The translations under genes and the position numbers were made by a program. Source: Sphingobium sp. CCH11-B1 (GTDB lineage Bacteria; Pseudomonadota; Alphaproteobacteria; Sphingomonadales; Sphingomonadaceae). From it: a stretch of 52,199 nucleotides of DNA. The stretch spans positions 1-52,199 of the forward strand of contig NZ_LSJY01000044.1 in NCBI RefSeq assembly GCF_001556865.1. Direction: 5' to 3'. This document shows positions 6,222 to 14,869 of the stretch, in pieces. The notes beneath the pieces were generated by a model. The model saw nothing but the letters and a program-made list of their open reading frames with translations. It was not told the DNA's origin and did not search any database. Positions within the stretch are counted from its first letter, which is position 1; every line of letters starts with the position of its first letter.

Positions 6222-9200
6222 CGCCAGTTGCCCTGCCGATCCATCTCGAACCCGCCGCGCAACCAGTTAGCCATGGCGGTCTGGCCTTGCGCCCCGCTGC
6301 CCAGAAAATGCTCGATCGTGTCCGGGCCCGCCTGTTTGCCGGCTTCGAACCGCGTACTCGTGTCGTTTCGCGCAGACTGGCTGAACCCGGTGCTGCTGGA
6401 GACGAGCAGATCATTGTGCGCGAAGCTAAACCGGGCATGCCCGCCATTGGCGATGGCGCCGAGCTGGCTCTCATTGATGAGCCCGCCCCGCCACATCTGC
6501 GCCGCGAGCTCCGGAGTCAGGTTTAGGCCGATGTCCCCATTCTGGTCCATTGCAATCTGGCGCTTCGACATCTCGATCCCATGCGCGCGCAACAACGCTT
6601 GGGTGCGGGTGAGCCGCTCCTTGTTGACTATTCCTGTCAATCGCTCATTGCGCGCCCGATCGACGATGCCCTCCGCGCCGCCTTCCGCCATGTCGACCTG
6701 GTTTCCGGCAGTGCCCGCCAGCGCGCGGATGAAGGAATCGAGACGTGCCGCTTCGCGGACCGAGACGCCAGCGGCCGCGGCACCCTCGGCAAAGCCTGCA
6801 TTATCCGCCTGACGCCGCCGCTCGCTGATCTGGGCATTGCCGCGAACCCCATCCGGACCAATCTCGCGCTGGGCGTCGAGCTTCCCGGACCGCTCGGCAA
6901 AGTCGTAACCCGCCGCTTCACGCGTGCGGCCGTAGACACTCGTGCCCTCCCGCGCGGCTTCCGCGCTCGCTCCGTCGGCCGTACCGACCTGGACTGCGGC
7001 ATTGTAACTCTCCAGCGCGCGCAGGACCTGTGCCTCATTGCGCCCGGTAGAACGCGAGATCTGGGTGATCGCCGTCGATCGCGCCTCACCCGAGAGCGCA
7101 TTGATGAACCCGATGCGCCGGCTGGTTTCAGTGACCGAAAGGCCAAGCATGGCCGCAGCCTGCCGTTGCCCCTGATTGCCGCCGGTGCGCTGCGCCTGCT
7201 CGGTTGCGACATTGCTCCGCTCGATGGCAGTAACCCTTTCACCGGCATAGTCGCGCCGGCCTTCCATCGTGCCGACCTGGGTCTGCGCGGCAGTCAGGTC
7301 ATTACGCAGCATCTGCTCCTGATCGAAGGCGTTGGCGGTCAGCTTGGCGAAGGTTGGATCGGCGCTTGCCTGGCCGATCACAGTCGACGCCTTGAGTGCG
7401 GCATCCTTCGCGTCATAACCGCCGCGCTCGAAGTGCCGCTGCGCACCCGACTGCATCATGTCGTACGCTTGGCTGTCCCCGAACGCTTTCCACTGCACCA
7501 TGTTCTGCGCGAAGGCAGCAAAGGCACGCTCGCCGGTCTGGCCTTCCCCAAAGTAGGTGGTGCCGAGCTTGCGCAGCGCGTCGCCCTGGGCAAAATTGTG
7601 AATGGCAGACGTCGCGGCGTTGCTGCGGATCGCGCGGGAAGTCGCGGGATCGCTCAGATCCCGCCCGTCGAGGGCAGGGGAGAGGCCGCCCAGCTCCCGC
7701 GCGGCGTCTGTACGACCCAGGCCAAAGGCCGCCGTTCCCGCTGCCCCACCACCATGTTCGCCAAGCACCGATCCGGCCGAAGCAAAGCTTCGGTCCAGAC
7801 CAAAGCTGCTGCGTTCACCAAAGTCGCCGAACCCGGACGACGTCGATCGCCGCGCCGTGGTGCCACTAGCCGATGCCTGCGCTTCCAGCGCCGAGGCATA
7901 GCCCTCGCTGGTTCCTACCGTCGCGGCCGCCATGCTGCCCTGGCCCTGGACACCCAGCATGCCCGAGGTGAAGGCCGTGAACATATTGCCCGAGAAGCGG
8001 AACACCGTGAACACGAAAGCGCCGGCGAGGCCGGCAGCAGCCGTACGGAACGAACCGAAGATGGCCAGCGCCTTCATCGCGGCCGACGGTGCCAGGATCC
8101 AGCTATCGGCTGCGACGTTGGTCGCGCGCAGTTCGGCAAGCACGTCCATCGCCCGGCCGAGGGTCAGCTGGTATATGCCGGCATCGATCACACCCCACAG
8201 CGCAACGAACACGAACAGCCCCAGCGCGAAGCTGGCGACCCGCAGGTTGATCGGCGTCAGGATGAACAGCAGCGCGATCGGCATCATCATGAGCATGATC
8301 GCGAAGACTGACGCGCGGATGGTCGGCATCCACTCGTTGGCAGTGGATAGGGTGGCGAGGCCGTTGGACTCGACGGCGCGGTTCGCCATGACTCGCGCGG
8401 TCGCCGCCGGCGAATCCTCGAACAGGACGTCGCCCACGGTCTGGCCGAGCAGGACGTTGGTGAGGAACTTCTGCCGGCTCATCGACTGGCCCAGCATCAT
8501 GTCGCCCAGCCCTTCGATCTGCTGACGGCAGCGATCGCGCTGGCTCGCCTGGGCCACGTCGAAGCCGGTGCGGGCGCAGATTTGGTCGCTATAGGCGTCG
8601 AACAATGTGGCGTCCGAGAGACGGTCGGCAATATAGCCCCAGGCCGCATCGCAGCTCATCGTCGTCCCGGCCTTGTCACTCGCCGTGAACACGGTCGAGA
8701 AGGTGGCGGGGCCGGCCATTGCCGCAAACGAGGCGGGCAGGTCGGTCGACGTCCGGAAAAGCTGATCGTCGTCGACGCCATAGGCCGGCGACACACGCGC
8801 CACCGGATAGCATTGACGCACATAATCCTTCACCGTCGCGTCGAGGAAAGTATCGACGATCGGGCTGCGTGGGCTAACCGCGTTCAGAAACAGATCGAAC
8901 GCATGGCCACCCGCGCCGAACTCCAGCTTGGCATTGGGGTCGGTCGTGTTGTCGTCGATGGTTTCGGCAAGTGCGCGTTCCATCAGGTTGGTGACGCCAG
9001 CTACAAGGACGATCAGGTTGGGGACATCGCCCACCGGCTGATAGGCGTTGCGCACCCGATCATAGATGTGGACAGTGCCGGTGGTAGCGATCATGCCGGC
9101 AAACAGGCCGATGCCGACCAGCATCTGGAAGCCGAAGGCGACAAGGCCCATGCCGGAACCCTTGATGCTGGCGATAACAGCGCCAAATGCGATGCCGACC

Positions 9201-9382
9201 ACCGCGATGATGACAACCAGCGTCTCGTAGCGCGGATCGCCGAAGATCATCGCTACGAGGTGGAACGCGTCGACGGTTTCGGAAAAGCCGTCCCATGTGT
9301 GGTAACTGGCATCGATGGCCAACGCGGGTGTTGCGCCCAGACATCCCAGAAGGACGCATGCCAGGCGGATAAGATGACGCAT
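6218..9382 (-). CDS. traG: TraG, F-type mating-pair formation/stabilisation protein (frameshifted end)
   Basis: This large inner-membrane protein needed for pilus assembly and mating-pair stabilisation has 1,054 residues in this frame. It has an N-terminal signal/anchor (MRHLIRLACVLLGCLG), several membrane helices at about residues 45-110, a Cys-containing periplasmic loop, another helix cluster at about 350-480, and a very long Ala/Gln/Arg-rich helical C-terminal region. ATG at 9382 is chosen over GTG 9394 because GAGG sits 7 bases before it. It is the last gene of the tra operon, directly after traH. The frame stops at ...DRQGNWR and its natural continuation is in the +1-shifted frame at 5640-6221, so the full protein would be about 1,250 residues. 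Family assignment rests on architecture and operon position. Confidence 0.88.
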   Translation of the reverse strand: MRHLIRLACVLLGCLGATPALAIDASYHTWDGFSETVDAFHLVAMIFGDPRYETLVVIIAVVGIAFGAVIASIKGSGMGLVAFGFQMLVGIGLFAGMIATTGTVHIYDRVRNAYQPVGDVPNLIVLVAGVTNLMERALAETIDDNTTDPNAKLEFGAGGHAFDLFLNAVSPRSPIVDTFLDATVKDYVRQCYPVARVSPAYGVDDDQLFRTSTDLPASFAAMAGPATFSTVFTASDKAGTTMSCDAAWGYIADRLSDATLFDAYSDQICARTGFDVAQASQRDRCRQQIEGLGDMMLGQSMSRQKFLTNVLLGQTVGDVLFEDSPAATARVMANRAVESNGLATLSTANEWMPTIRASVFAIMLMMMPIALLFILTPINLRVASFALGLFVFVALWGVIDAGIYQLTLGRAMDVLAELRATNVAADSWILAPSAAMKALAIFGSFRTAAAGLAGAFVFTVFRFSGNMFTAFTSGMLGVQGQGSMAAATVGTSEGYASALEAQASASGTTARRSTSSGFGDFGERSSFGLDRSFASAGSVLGEHGGGAAGTAAFGLGRTDAARELGGLSPALDGRDLSDPATSRAIRSNAATSAIHNFAQGDALRKLGTTYFGEGQTGERAFAAFAQNMVQWKAFGDSQAYDMMQSGAQRHFERGGYDAKDAALKASTVIGQASADPTFAKLTANAFDQEQMLRNDLTAAQTQVGTMEGRRDYAGERVTAIERSNVATEQAQRTGGNQGQRQAAAMLGLSVTETSRRIGFINALSGEARSTAITQISRSTGRNEAQVLRALESYNAAVQVGTADGASAEAAREGTSVYGRTREAAGYDFAERSGKLDAQREIGPDGVRGNAQISERRRQADNAGFAEGAAAAGVSVREAARLDSFIRALAGTAGNQVDMAEGGAEGIVDRARNERLTGIVNKERLTRTQALLRAHGIEMSKRQIAMDQNGDIGLNLTPELAAQMWRGGLINESQLGAIANGGHARFSFAHNDLLVSSSTGFSQSARNDTSTRFEAGKQAGPDTIEHFLGSGAQGQTAMANWLRGGFEMDRQGNWR

Positions 9383-9390
9383 GGCTCGCC

Positions 9391-10815
9391 TCACCGGTTG
9401 CGATTGGCGTTGGCGCCCGCGGCGTCGCGGGCATCGCGGTCGCGCTGGCGGACAACCCCGGCATAGTTAGCCGACAGGTTCGCCTGGCTCATCGCGGCCA
9501 TGTAGGATTGGCGCATCTGTGCACGTTGGCGAAGCACCTCGTCACGCAACTCGCGCAGCTGCTCGATGCCCTTGGTCAGAATGCGGGTCTGGCATAAGTT
9601 GTTATTCTCGGCATCCGCGGCGCCCGCCGTGGTCGCGCCGCGCTCGGCATTCTGCAGCGCGAAGTCGATCGAGCGGGTGAGGTCGTTCAGCATCTGATAA
9701 GCGAGGGTGAGAGCCACCAGTTCGTCCGTATCGGCGATCACGCTGTCGGTGAGGCCCTGCCGCACGCCCCATTCGAGCAGGCGATAGACCGGCAGTGTCC
9801 GGACATTGGCGACGAACTGCTTTTCCTCGACGGTGAGCGCAGCGCGCGTCCGGATCTTGACAGAGATCGCCTCCATCCGCTCGCGCGCCAATATGAGCGC
9901 GCCGCGCCCCGCACCGTTCACCGAACAATCCGCGCCAGTCGCAGGGATGTTGAGCGCGCGGGTCGGAACACGCCCCGTCAGGAAGTCATCGGCGCTTTCG
10001 GTATCCTGGCGCGGACAGGCGGGAATAGCCGAAAAGATCGGCACCTTGTCGTTGGCGTCCCAGCGCATATAGACATCGCCGACGCGGGCCCGCATCACGC
10101 CCGCCCAGTCGGATGCACCCACCCGCGCGGCGGCATGCGCTAGAAGCGAGCCGGTCTTGAAGATGTCCGTGACCTCGGCCGGGCAATTGGCGAGTGCGTC
10201 CTTGAGATCCTCGGTCGGGTTGCCCTTGTTCGACTGGATTTTCTCGCGGCTCTGCTGCCAGCTATTGGCATAGCCCTCGCGGATCGACTTGTAGCCGGTC
10301 ATCTCCTCGACGATCCCCGACATGTTGTCGTCGCCTTTGGCGATTTGCACCATGCGATTGGCAAGGCGGCAGTCGTTCACCTGGATCGAGTTCAGGTAAT
10401 TGGTGGCCGCCTCCATCTTTGAAATTATATTTCCCATCTTCTCGTCGAGCGTTTCGAGAAGATACTGGAAGGCGACGGCCGGCGCGGCCTGCAGGATCGT
10501 CTCCAGCTTCTGGACGAGATAGTCGGGGTCGAGGAACGACATGCCGCCTAAGAACATGTCGATGCCGCCGCAGCCGGCCTTCACCTTGGGAAGCGTCAGA
10601 CTCATGAGATAGTCGTCATGGACGTCGACACGGCCCGACATTCCGCCCGCGGTCACATAGCCGCGGGTCTGATCCTCGAAGCTACCCGGCGAAGTGTAGG
10701 TGACATTGTCAAACCAGCTTTCAGCCCAGCTTTGGGCATGAGCGGGCACCGCCTGGCCGCAGGACGCTGCAATCAGGCAGAGAGCAAGAAGGGGACGGCG
10801 TACAAGACGGACCAT
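9391..10815 (-). CDS. traH: TraH, conjugative pilus assembly protein
   Basis: This periplasmic protein of 474 residues is required for F-type pilus assembly. It starts with a signal peptide (MVRLVRRPLLALCLIAASCGQAVPAHAQ) and has conserved early motifs SWFDNVTYTSPGSFEDQTRGYVTAGG and paired cysteines (CGGIDMFLGG, NDCRLAN). The longer open frame to 10857 is rejected in favour of ATG 10815, which opens the signal peptide and has AGGAAA upstream. The length and the GGIDxFxGGxSFI-like block fit TraH. It is followed by traG with a few bases of overlap. Confidence 0.92.
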   Translation of the reverse strand: MVRLVRRPLLALCLIAASCGQAVPAHAQSWAESWFDNVTYTSPGSFEDQTRGYVTAGGMSGRVDVHDDYLMSLTLPKVKAGCGGIDMFLGGMSFLDPDYLVQKLETILQAAPAVAFQYLLETLDEKMGNIISKMEAATNYLNSIQVNDCRLANRMVQIAKGDDNMSGIVEEMTGYKSIREGYANSWQQSREKIQSNKGNPTEDLKDALANCPAEVTDIFKTGSLLAHAAARVGASDWAGVMRARVGDVYMRWDANDKVPIFSAIPACPRQDTESADDFLTGRVPTRALNIPATGADCSVNGAGRGALILARERMEAISVKIRTRAALTVEEKQFVANVRTLPVYRLLEWGVRQGLTDSVIADTDELVALTLAYQMLNDLTRSIDFALQNAERGATTAGAADAENNNLCQTRILTKGIEQLRELRDEVLRQRAQMRQSYMAAMSQANLSANYAGVVRQRDRDARDAAGANANRNR

Positions 10816-10861
10816 GACAGATTTCCTGATGGGAAAAGTTGACGACACAGCCCCCACAAGA

Positions 10862-11464
10862 TCAGCGTATTTTCCGATCGGAAGAGACCGGCGCCCTCAC
10901 GCCGACAATTCCGGTAAATTTCGACATGGCGCGCACGCCGACGGCTGCCCGGGTTCCGGACAGCATCCGGGCGGCCAGCCAGGTGTTGCGCGCGATATTG
11001 GCGCCGTGATCGGTACCGATCGCGATCGGCACCATGCGACCCGGATCGACCAGCGGCCGCACCCAGGCGACGGGGTTGCCGACCCAGGGAAGGCCGAGAC
11101 GACCCGAGCGCAGCGTCGCTTCCTCTGTCCCAAGTGTTCGGACCTGCCAGCCGTAGCGACCACGGAATGCCAGAAGCTTTGACCATAGGTCGCCGCACGG
11201 CAGGCAACCTAGCGCGGTGCTCATTTCGATCACATAGAGCGATGCCTGACCGCGCAGCATGGGTTCGAAATCGGGCGGAAAATCGCGCGTGACCGGCACG
11301 CGCGAAAGCCAAAGTCGCATGTCCGCAGCTGTCGACACCGGATGAATGGCGGCCTGCCGCGCGGCGTCCCGGTCTTTCTGCTGCGCGAGGGCGGTGGCCG
11401 GCAGCAATGCCGATGGCGCGAGCAGGAGGGGGCCGGAGACCAGCATGCGGACCAGGCGCCTCAT
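10862..11464 (-). CDS. Secreted thioredoxin-fold protein with CLPC motif, tra-operon member
   Basis: This 200-residue protein has a signal peptide (MRRLVRMLVSGPLLLAPSALLPATALAQ) followed by a domain carrying ALGCLPCGDLW, a CxxC redox motif in the thioredoxin/DsbA style. It is a separate gene from TraF just upstream, whose stop it overlaps by 4 nt (ATGA at 11461-11464). It probably handles disulfide formation or isomerisation in the many cysteine-rich periplasmic Tra proteins (TraU, TraN, TraH). It occupies the position where F carries trbB-like genes, but the sequence does not let me call it TrbB. Confidence 0.7.
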   Translation of the reverse strand: MRRLVRMLVSGPLLLAPSALLPATALAQQKDRDAARQAAIHPVSTAADMRLWLSRVPVTRDFPPDFEPMLRGQASLYVIEMSTALGCLPCGDLWSKLLAFRGRYGWQVRTLGTEEATLRSGRLGLPWVGNPVAWVRPLVDPGRMVPIAIGTDHGANIARNTWLAARMLSGTRAAVGVRAMSKFTGIVGVRAPVSSDRKIR

Positions 11465-12348
11465 GGCCTGGAGGCCCGTGCATCGATGAGATCGCCGCCG
11501 ATCACGCGCGGATCGGTCGAGGAGACAGGGCCATTGGCCAGCGCGTCGAAGAACCCGTCTTCCTCGCCAGCGCCGGTCAGCCATTGCTCTGGCCGGATAT
11601 CACCGCTCAGCAGCCGTACGGCCTGATAGGCCATCTGCGCGAGATTGGGATACGTCTCGACGCCCGCGGCGATCACCATGCGCTGGGAACTGCCCCGGCG
11701 GATGACCATGGTGGTCGGCGTCACTTCGACCCCGAAACGCTGTCCCATCTCAGGCCGGCGATCAAGGTCCATCAGGCTTACCTGCCAGCCCATGTCATCC
11801 TGGAACCGCTGGACGATCGGCCATTGCACCTTGCAATAGCCGCAGGTCTCGCGGGCAAACATGACGAGCGCGAACTCTCCGGCGTGCGCCCGCAGATACT
11901 GGCGGCGGATCTGATCCTTCTGCGCGCCCAGCACATCGCGCGCTTCGCCGACCATCGGATTGGCCGCTCTGGCATTGAGCTGCGGATGGGTGAGCATGGC
12001 CAGCTGGGTGACGCCGGCAAAGGCACGGGCCTTACGCCGGGCGAAGTCCTGCAGGCGCCAGAAATCGGCGACCGCGTCGATCGTGAGGACGGTTGCGGCA
12101 TAGTCGCGCTGCTCCACGATGAGCTTCGCGATCCTGGGCGGCGACCATTTGGCCAACTCGACCATCGGCGGGATGAGGGGCTTTGGAACGGCGTCATCTT
12201 GCGCTTCTTCGGCAGGGCCGGATTTGGGCGTCTCGTACCACCAATAACCCCGTGCCGCATAATCGGTTGTGGGCGCAGATGTCGCTTGGGCGCATGCGGG
12301 ACCGGCGGACATGAGCAGGACCGCACCCATGGAGAACAAGCGCTTCAT
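11461..12348 (-). CDS. traF: TraF, conjugal transfer periplasmic thioredoxin-like protein
   Basis: The product has 295 residues with a signal peptide (MKRLFSMGAVLLMSAGPACAQ), the family mark GYWWYETP near residue 35, a helical middle and a C-terminal thioredoxin-like domain with FARETCGYCKVQWP (CxxC). Unlike F TraF, which lacks the active-site pair, this copy keeps both cysteines, so it may be redox active. F-type TraF acts in the periplasm in pilus assembly with TraH and TrbC-type proteins. Its start overlaps the S26 peptidase stop by 4 nt. Confidence 0.9.
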   Translation of the reverse strand: MKRLFSMGAVLLMSAGPACAQATSAPTTDYAARGYWWYETPKSGPAEEAQDDAVPKPLIPPMVELAKWSPPRIAKLIVEQRDYAATVLTIDAVADFWRLQDFARRKARAFAGVTQLAMLTHPQLNARAANPMVGEARDVLGAQKDQIRRQYLRAHAGEFALVMFARETCGYCKVQWPIVQRFQDDMGWQVSLMDLDRRPEMGQRFGVEVTPTTMVIRRGSSQRMVIAAGVETYPNLAQMAYQAVRLLSGDIRPEQWLTGAGEEDGFFDALANGPVSSTDPRVIGGDLIDARASRP

Positions 12349-12941
12349 AGCAGTTTCTCCATGCGAGAGAGCCGCTCGATCGCCACCGGGCCATAATAGC
12401 GGCTGTCATACCCGTCAGGATGACGCGAGCCGACGAAGATCATCCCCTCGGGAATGCGCGCGCTTTCCGGCAGCCAATGGTCAAGCGCCTTGCCGCTGCG
12501 TGCGGCAGGTTTGCTCATGCCCATCAACTCGCCATTGCAATAATACCAGCCATTCCGGCCCCCGCCCAAGCTGGCGGGCCTTTCGATCATGACGATCCGG
12601 TCTCCGGGCAGGCACAGTGCATATTTGGTGACGGAGACGGGGGCCGGGCCCGCCACCGGGTCGGAGAGCGTGAAGGACACGAGATCGCCGCGCTCAACAA
12701 CGCCAGGGGAACGGTGCACCACCCAGGCGTCGATCGACGGCGTCATAACGAGCGTGATCTGCGGCATCACCCACCAGGCGAAGAGACCGATCGGCAGCAC
12801 GAGCCCATAGGCTTTGAGAAGCTGTGCAGGCCGCGCCGGCTGCCCCAGGCCGCTTGCGCCCAGCGCCACGGCTGCCCGGAGCGGCAAATCCTTGAGTTCG
12901 CGCCAGAGCCGGTTACCGGCCCGCCAACTGAGCAAGAGCAT
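12345..12941 (-). CDS. S26 family signal peptidase (plasmid transfer type)
   Basis: This 198-residue membrane-anchored serine peptidase has one transmembrane helix near residues 40-60 (GLVLPIGLFAWWVMPQI), then the S26 core. The catalytic Ser is probably the one in MTPSIDAWV, and the general-base Lys lies in TKYALCLPGD, followed by a GD motif. It is likely to process the pilin or another secreted Tra protein, as RP4 TraF does. ATG 12941 is chosen from the strong GGAGG 6 bases upstream. It overlaps the end of trbC by 29 nt. Confidence 0.85.
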   Translation of the reverse strand: MLLLSWRAGNRLWRELKDLPLRAAVALGASGLGQPARPAQLLKAYGLVLPIGLFAWWVMPQITLVMTPSIDAWVVHRSPGVVERGDLVSFTLSDPVAGPAPVSVTKYALCLPGDRIVMIERPASLGGGRNGWYYCNGELMGMSKPAARSGKALDHWLPESARIPEGMIFVGSRHPDGYDSRYYGPVAIERLSRMEKLL

Positions 12942-13803
12942 CTCGCACCTCCTCTTTGCCGCCCAAGCGGCCATATTCCTCGAGCAGTCCGGAAAGGGCG
13001 GCATCGCCCAGGACGATATGCGCGGCACGCGGGCTGGCCTCGTTGCGTTCACAGTAGGGCAGGGTCGGATCACCCGGGATCATTGCCAGCGCGGGCACCT
13101 GGGTGACGCCATGCTGCCGGAACACCAGCGGATCGACGATGAGCTGCACGTCGCGCATCGCGCAGGCCGGGCCTTCGCAGCCGGGGTCGCGCCGCAAAAT
13201 GGCGGCCGACAATTTCGCTATCGGCCCAACCTGCCGCATCCCGCCCGGCATGCCCCGGAAGGCCATGACACCCCCGGCCCGCTCGAGTTGCCCTGCATAG
13301 GTGCGCAGCGTTTCGACCGGCATGGAGGACGACACGAACAGCACCGGAACCCAGCGTTTCGCGCCAGCTCCGGAGACGACGCCGGCGAGTGCCGCTTCTT
13401 CGGGCGGTTCGAGGCCCAGGGCCTGCGCGACACGACGGCTGGCGTTCTCGCGCTCGATGGCCAGTGCGTCGCGTGCTGCCGCGACGTCGGCCTCCACCCG
13501 TTTCGCCATGGCGGGGTCCTGCTTGCGCCTGTTGATACCCTCGAAGGCGCGTCGCTCCGCGCCAGCGTCGGCTTTTGAGGGCAGAACGGGCGAAGCTTTC
13601 GTTGAAGCCTTGGCCTTGGCGGCAGCCCGCTTCACGCGCTCCATAGCTGCCTCGCCCTGGTCCTGGATGCGCGCACGCGCATTTTCGCTTGTCGGCTGAT
13701 CGGCTACAGCCCGCGGTTCACTTGCACGCACCGATGCGGGGTTGAACGTGAGAGCCGCCAGAAGCAGGGCGCGGCTAGTTGCTGATCGTCTGCATATGGG
13801 CAT
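12913..13803 (-). CDS. trbC: TrbC, type-F conjugative pilus assembly protein
   Basis: This periplasmic protein of 296 residues has a signal peptide, a charged Ala/Lys/Arg-rich helical linker (about 40-140) and a conserved C-terminal domain. The latter contains VPVLFVSSSMPVETLRTYA, GGVMAFRGMPGGM, QLIVDPLVFRQHGVTQVPAL and an HIVLGDAALSGLLEE block. This VFVSFSMP...RG...DP..F..F.V..VPA pattern is the TrbC_Ftype signature. It overlaps the TraN-like gene upstream by 29 nt and the S26 peptidase downstream. In F, TrbC is required for pilus assembly. Confidence 0.9.
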   Translation of the reverse strand: MPICRRSATSRALLLAALTFNPASVRASEPRAVADQPTSENARARIQDQGEAAMERVKRAAAKAKASTKASPVLPSKADAGAERRAFEGINRRKQDPAMAKRVEADVAAARDALAIERENASRRVAQALGLEPPEEAALAGVVSGAGAKRWVPVLFVSSSMPVETLRTYAGQLERAGGVMAFRGMPGGMRQVGPIAKLSAAILRRDPGCEGPACAMRDVQLIVDPLVFRQHGVTQVPALAMIPGDPTLPYCERNEASPRAAHIVLGDAALSGLLEEYGRLGGKEEVRDALAQLAGR

Positions 13804-14869
13804 CGATCTTGTCCTTCATATCGATCTGGATTTCGAATTGGGCGCGTGCCTCGATTTCCGCATAATATTCGGAGAGGTCCATTTTGCTGAAGTCGAGCGC
13901 CTGGAATTCTTCTGGCGTAAATCCCCGGCAATAGGGTTCCTTGGGTGTGCCCCAGCCAATTGCACTGAAGGCTTTGAGTTGAGGCCGACCCTGTTCCTGG
14001 ATGATACGGCCAAGCTTGGTGTTGAAGCAGCAATGGCCCTGGGCCTTCTGCACACAGATGCCCAGTATCTTCGAGGAGCAATAGCTGCCCACTTCATGGC
14101 ACATGCCCGAGCCGCGCAGCATGCCCACTTCCATGTCCTGTTGGTCGCAGCCCTGGAGCAGCACCTCGATCATGAAATTGACGGCCAGGCTGATCGCGAT
14201 CGATGTCGGATCGATGCCGACGATGATTGCGTTGGCGCCAGCACTGGCGGCCTGGCTCGCCGTCGCGCCGGCCTTGAAGGCGGTATACGCGGCCTTCATG
14301 CCGGTGAAGACGCCCTTGGCGACCGCGATCTTGGTCGTAATCGACGAGATCGAACCGCCCATGCCGTCCTTGACGATCTTGCCCTTGTCCTTGCAGCAAT
14401 TCTGAAAGCTGGTGCTGAGACCCGCGGGGCGACAGCGCGCGGCGCGTCCGGAGAAGATCTCGATCGTGCCGAGGCAATTGCCGTCGGCATCGACGGCGCC
14501 ATCTGCGTCGACTCCCGGATCATCGACCGGCGGATCCTCGACGACAGGATTGGCGCTGGTGTCGATGCAGGCATTGGCCGAGCAGCTTGGCGCGCCGCCG
14601 CTTGCCGGTACGGCGCAGGCATAGTGATCGCCGAGTGGGCAGTGCATCGTCCCGGCCGGATCCGCCTCGCAGCGCGTTTCGCCGATCCGACACATCCATC
14701 CGCCTGAACCGGTCAGGTGACAGCTCGCCGTTTCGCCGTCGTCGGCCGCATCGCCATTGCCGTTCAAATCAACCGCGCATAATTGCTGGGCCATGGCAGT
14801 CGCCGGGAACAGCGCCAGGCTCGCCGCGACAAGCAGGAACATTAAGAGATGGGGGCGTGGCTGCATCAT
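13775..14869 (-). CDS. traN: TraN-like secreted cysteine-rich protein, C-terminal half (second gene of split pair)
   Basis: The gene encodes 364 residues with its own signal peptide (MMQPRPHLLMFLLVAASLALFPATAMAQ) and over twenty cysteines. It contains the FQNCCKDKGK and GHCCFNTKLGRIIQEQGRPQL blocks and a C-terminal YCRGFTPEEFQALDFSKMDLSEYYAEI typical of the end of F-type TraN, the outer-membrane mating-pair stabilisation protein. An Asp-rich, Ca-binding-like stretch (DLNGNGDAADDGE, DDPGVDADGAVDADGN) is near the N-terminus. The start overlaps the preceding gene by 4 nt. Because it has its own signal peptide it is a true separate protein, not a frameshift product. Together with the upstream gene it corresponds to one TraN elsewhere. 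Confidence 0.8.
   Translation of the reverse strand: MMQPRPHLLMFLLVAASLALFPATAMAQQLCAVDLNGNGDAADDGETASCHLTGSGGWMCRIGETRCEADPAGTMHCPLGDHYACAVPASGGAPSCSANACIDTSANPVVEDPPVDDPGVDADGAVDADGNCLGTIEIFSGRAARCRPAGLSTSFQNCCKDKGKIVKDGMGGSISSITTKIAVAKGVFTGMKAAYTAFKAGATASQAASAGANAIIVGIDPTSIAISLAVNFMIEVLLQGCDQQDMEVGMLRGSGMCHEVGSYCSSKILGICVQKAQGHCCFNTKLGRIIQEQGRPQLKAFSAIGWGTPKEPYCRGFTPEEFQALDFSKMDLSEYYAEIEARAQFEIQIDMKDKIDAHMQTISN

Noticed and set aside
6581..8311. 576-codon + strand ORF
   Set aside because: It is antisense to traG, has no ribosome-binding site, and shows the Arg/Gly/Pro-rich make-up of a shadow frame in GC-rich DNA.
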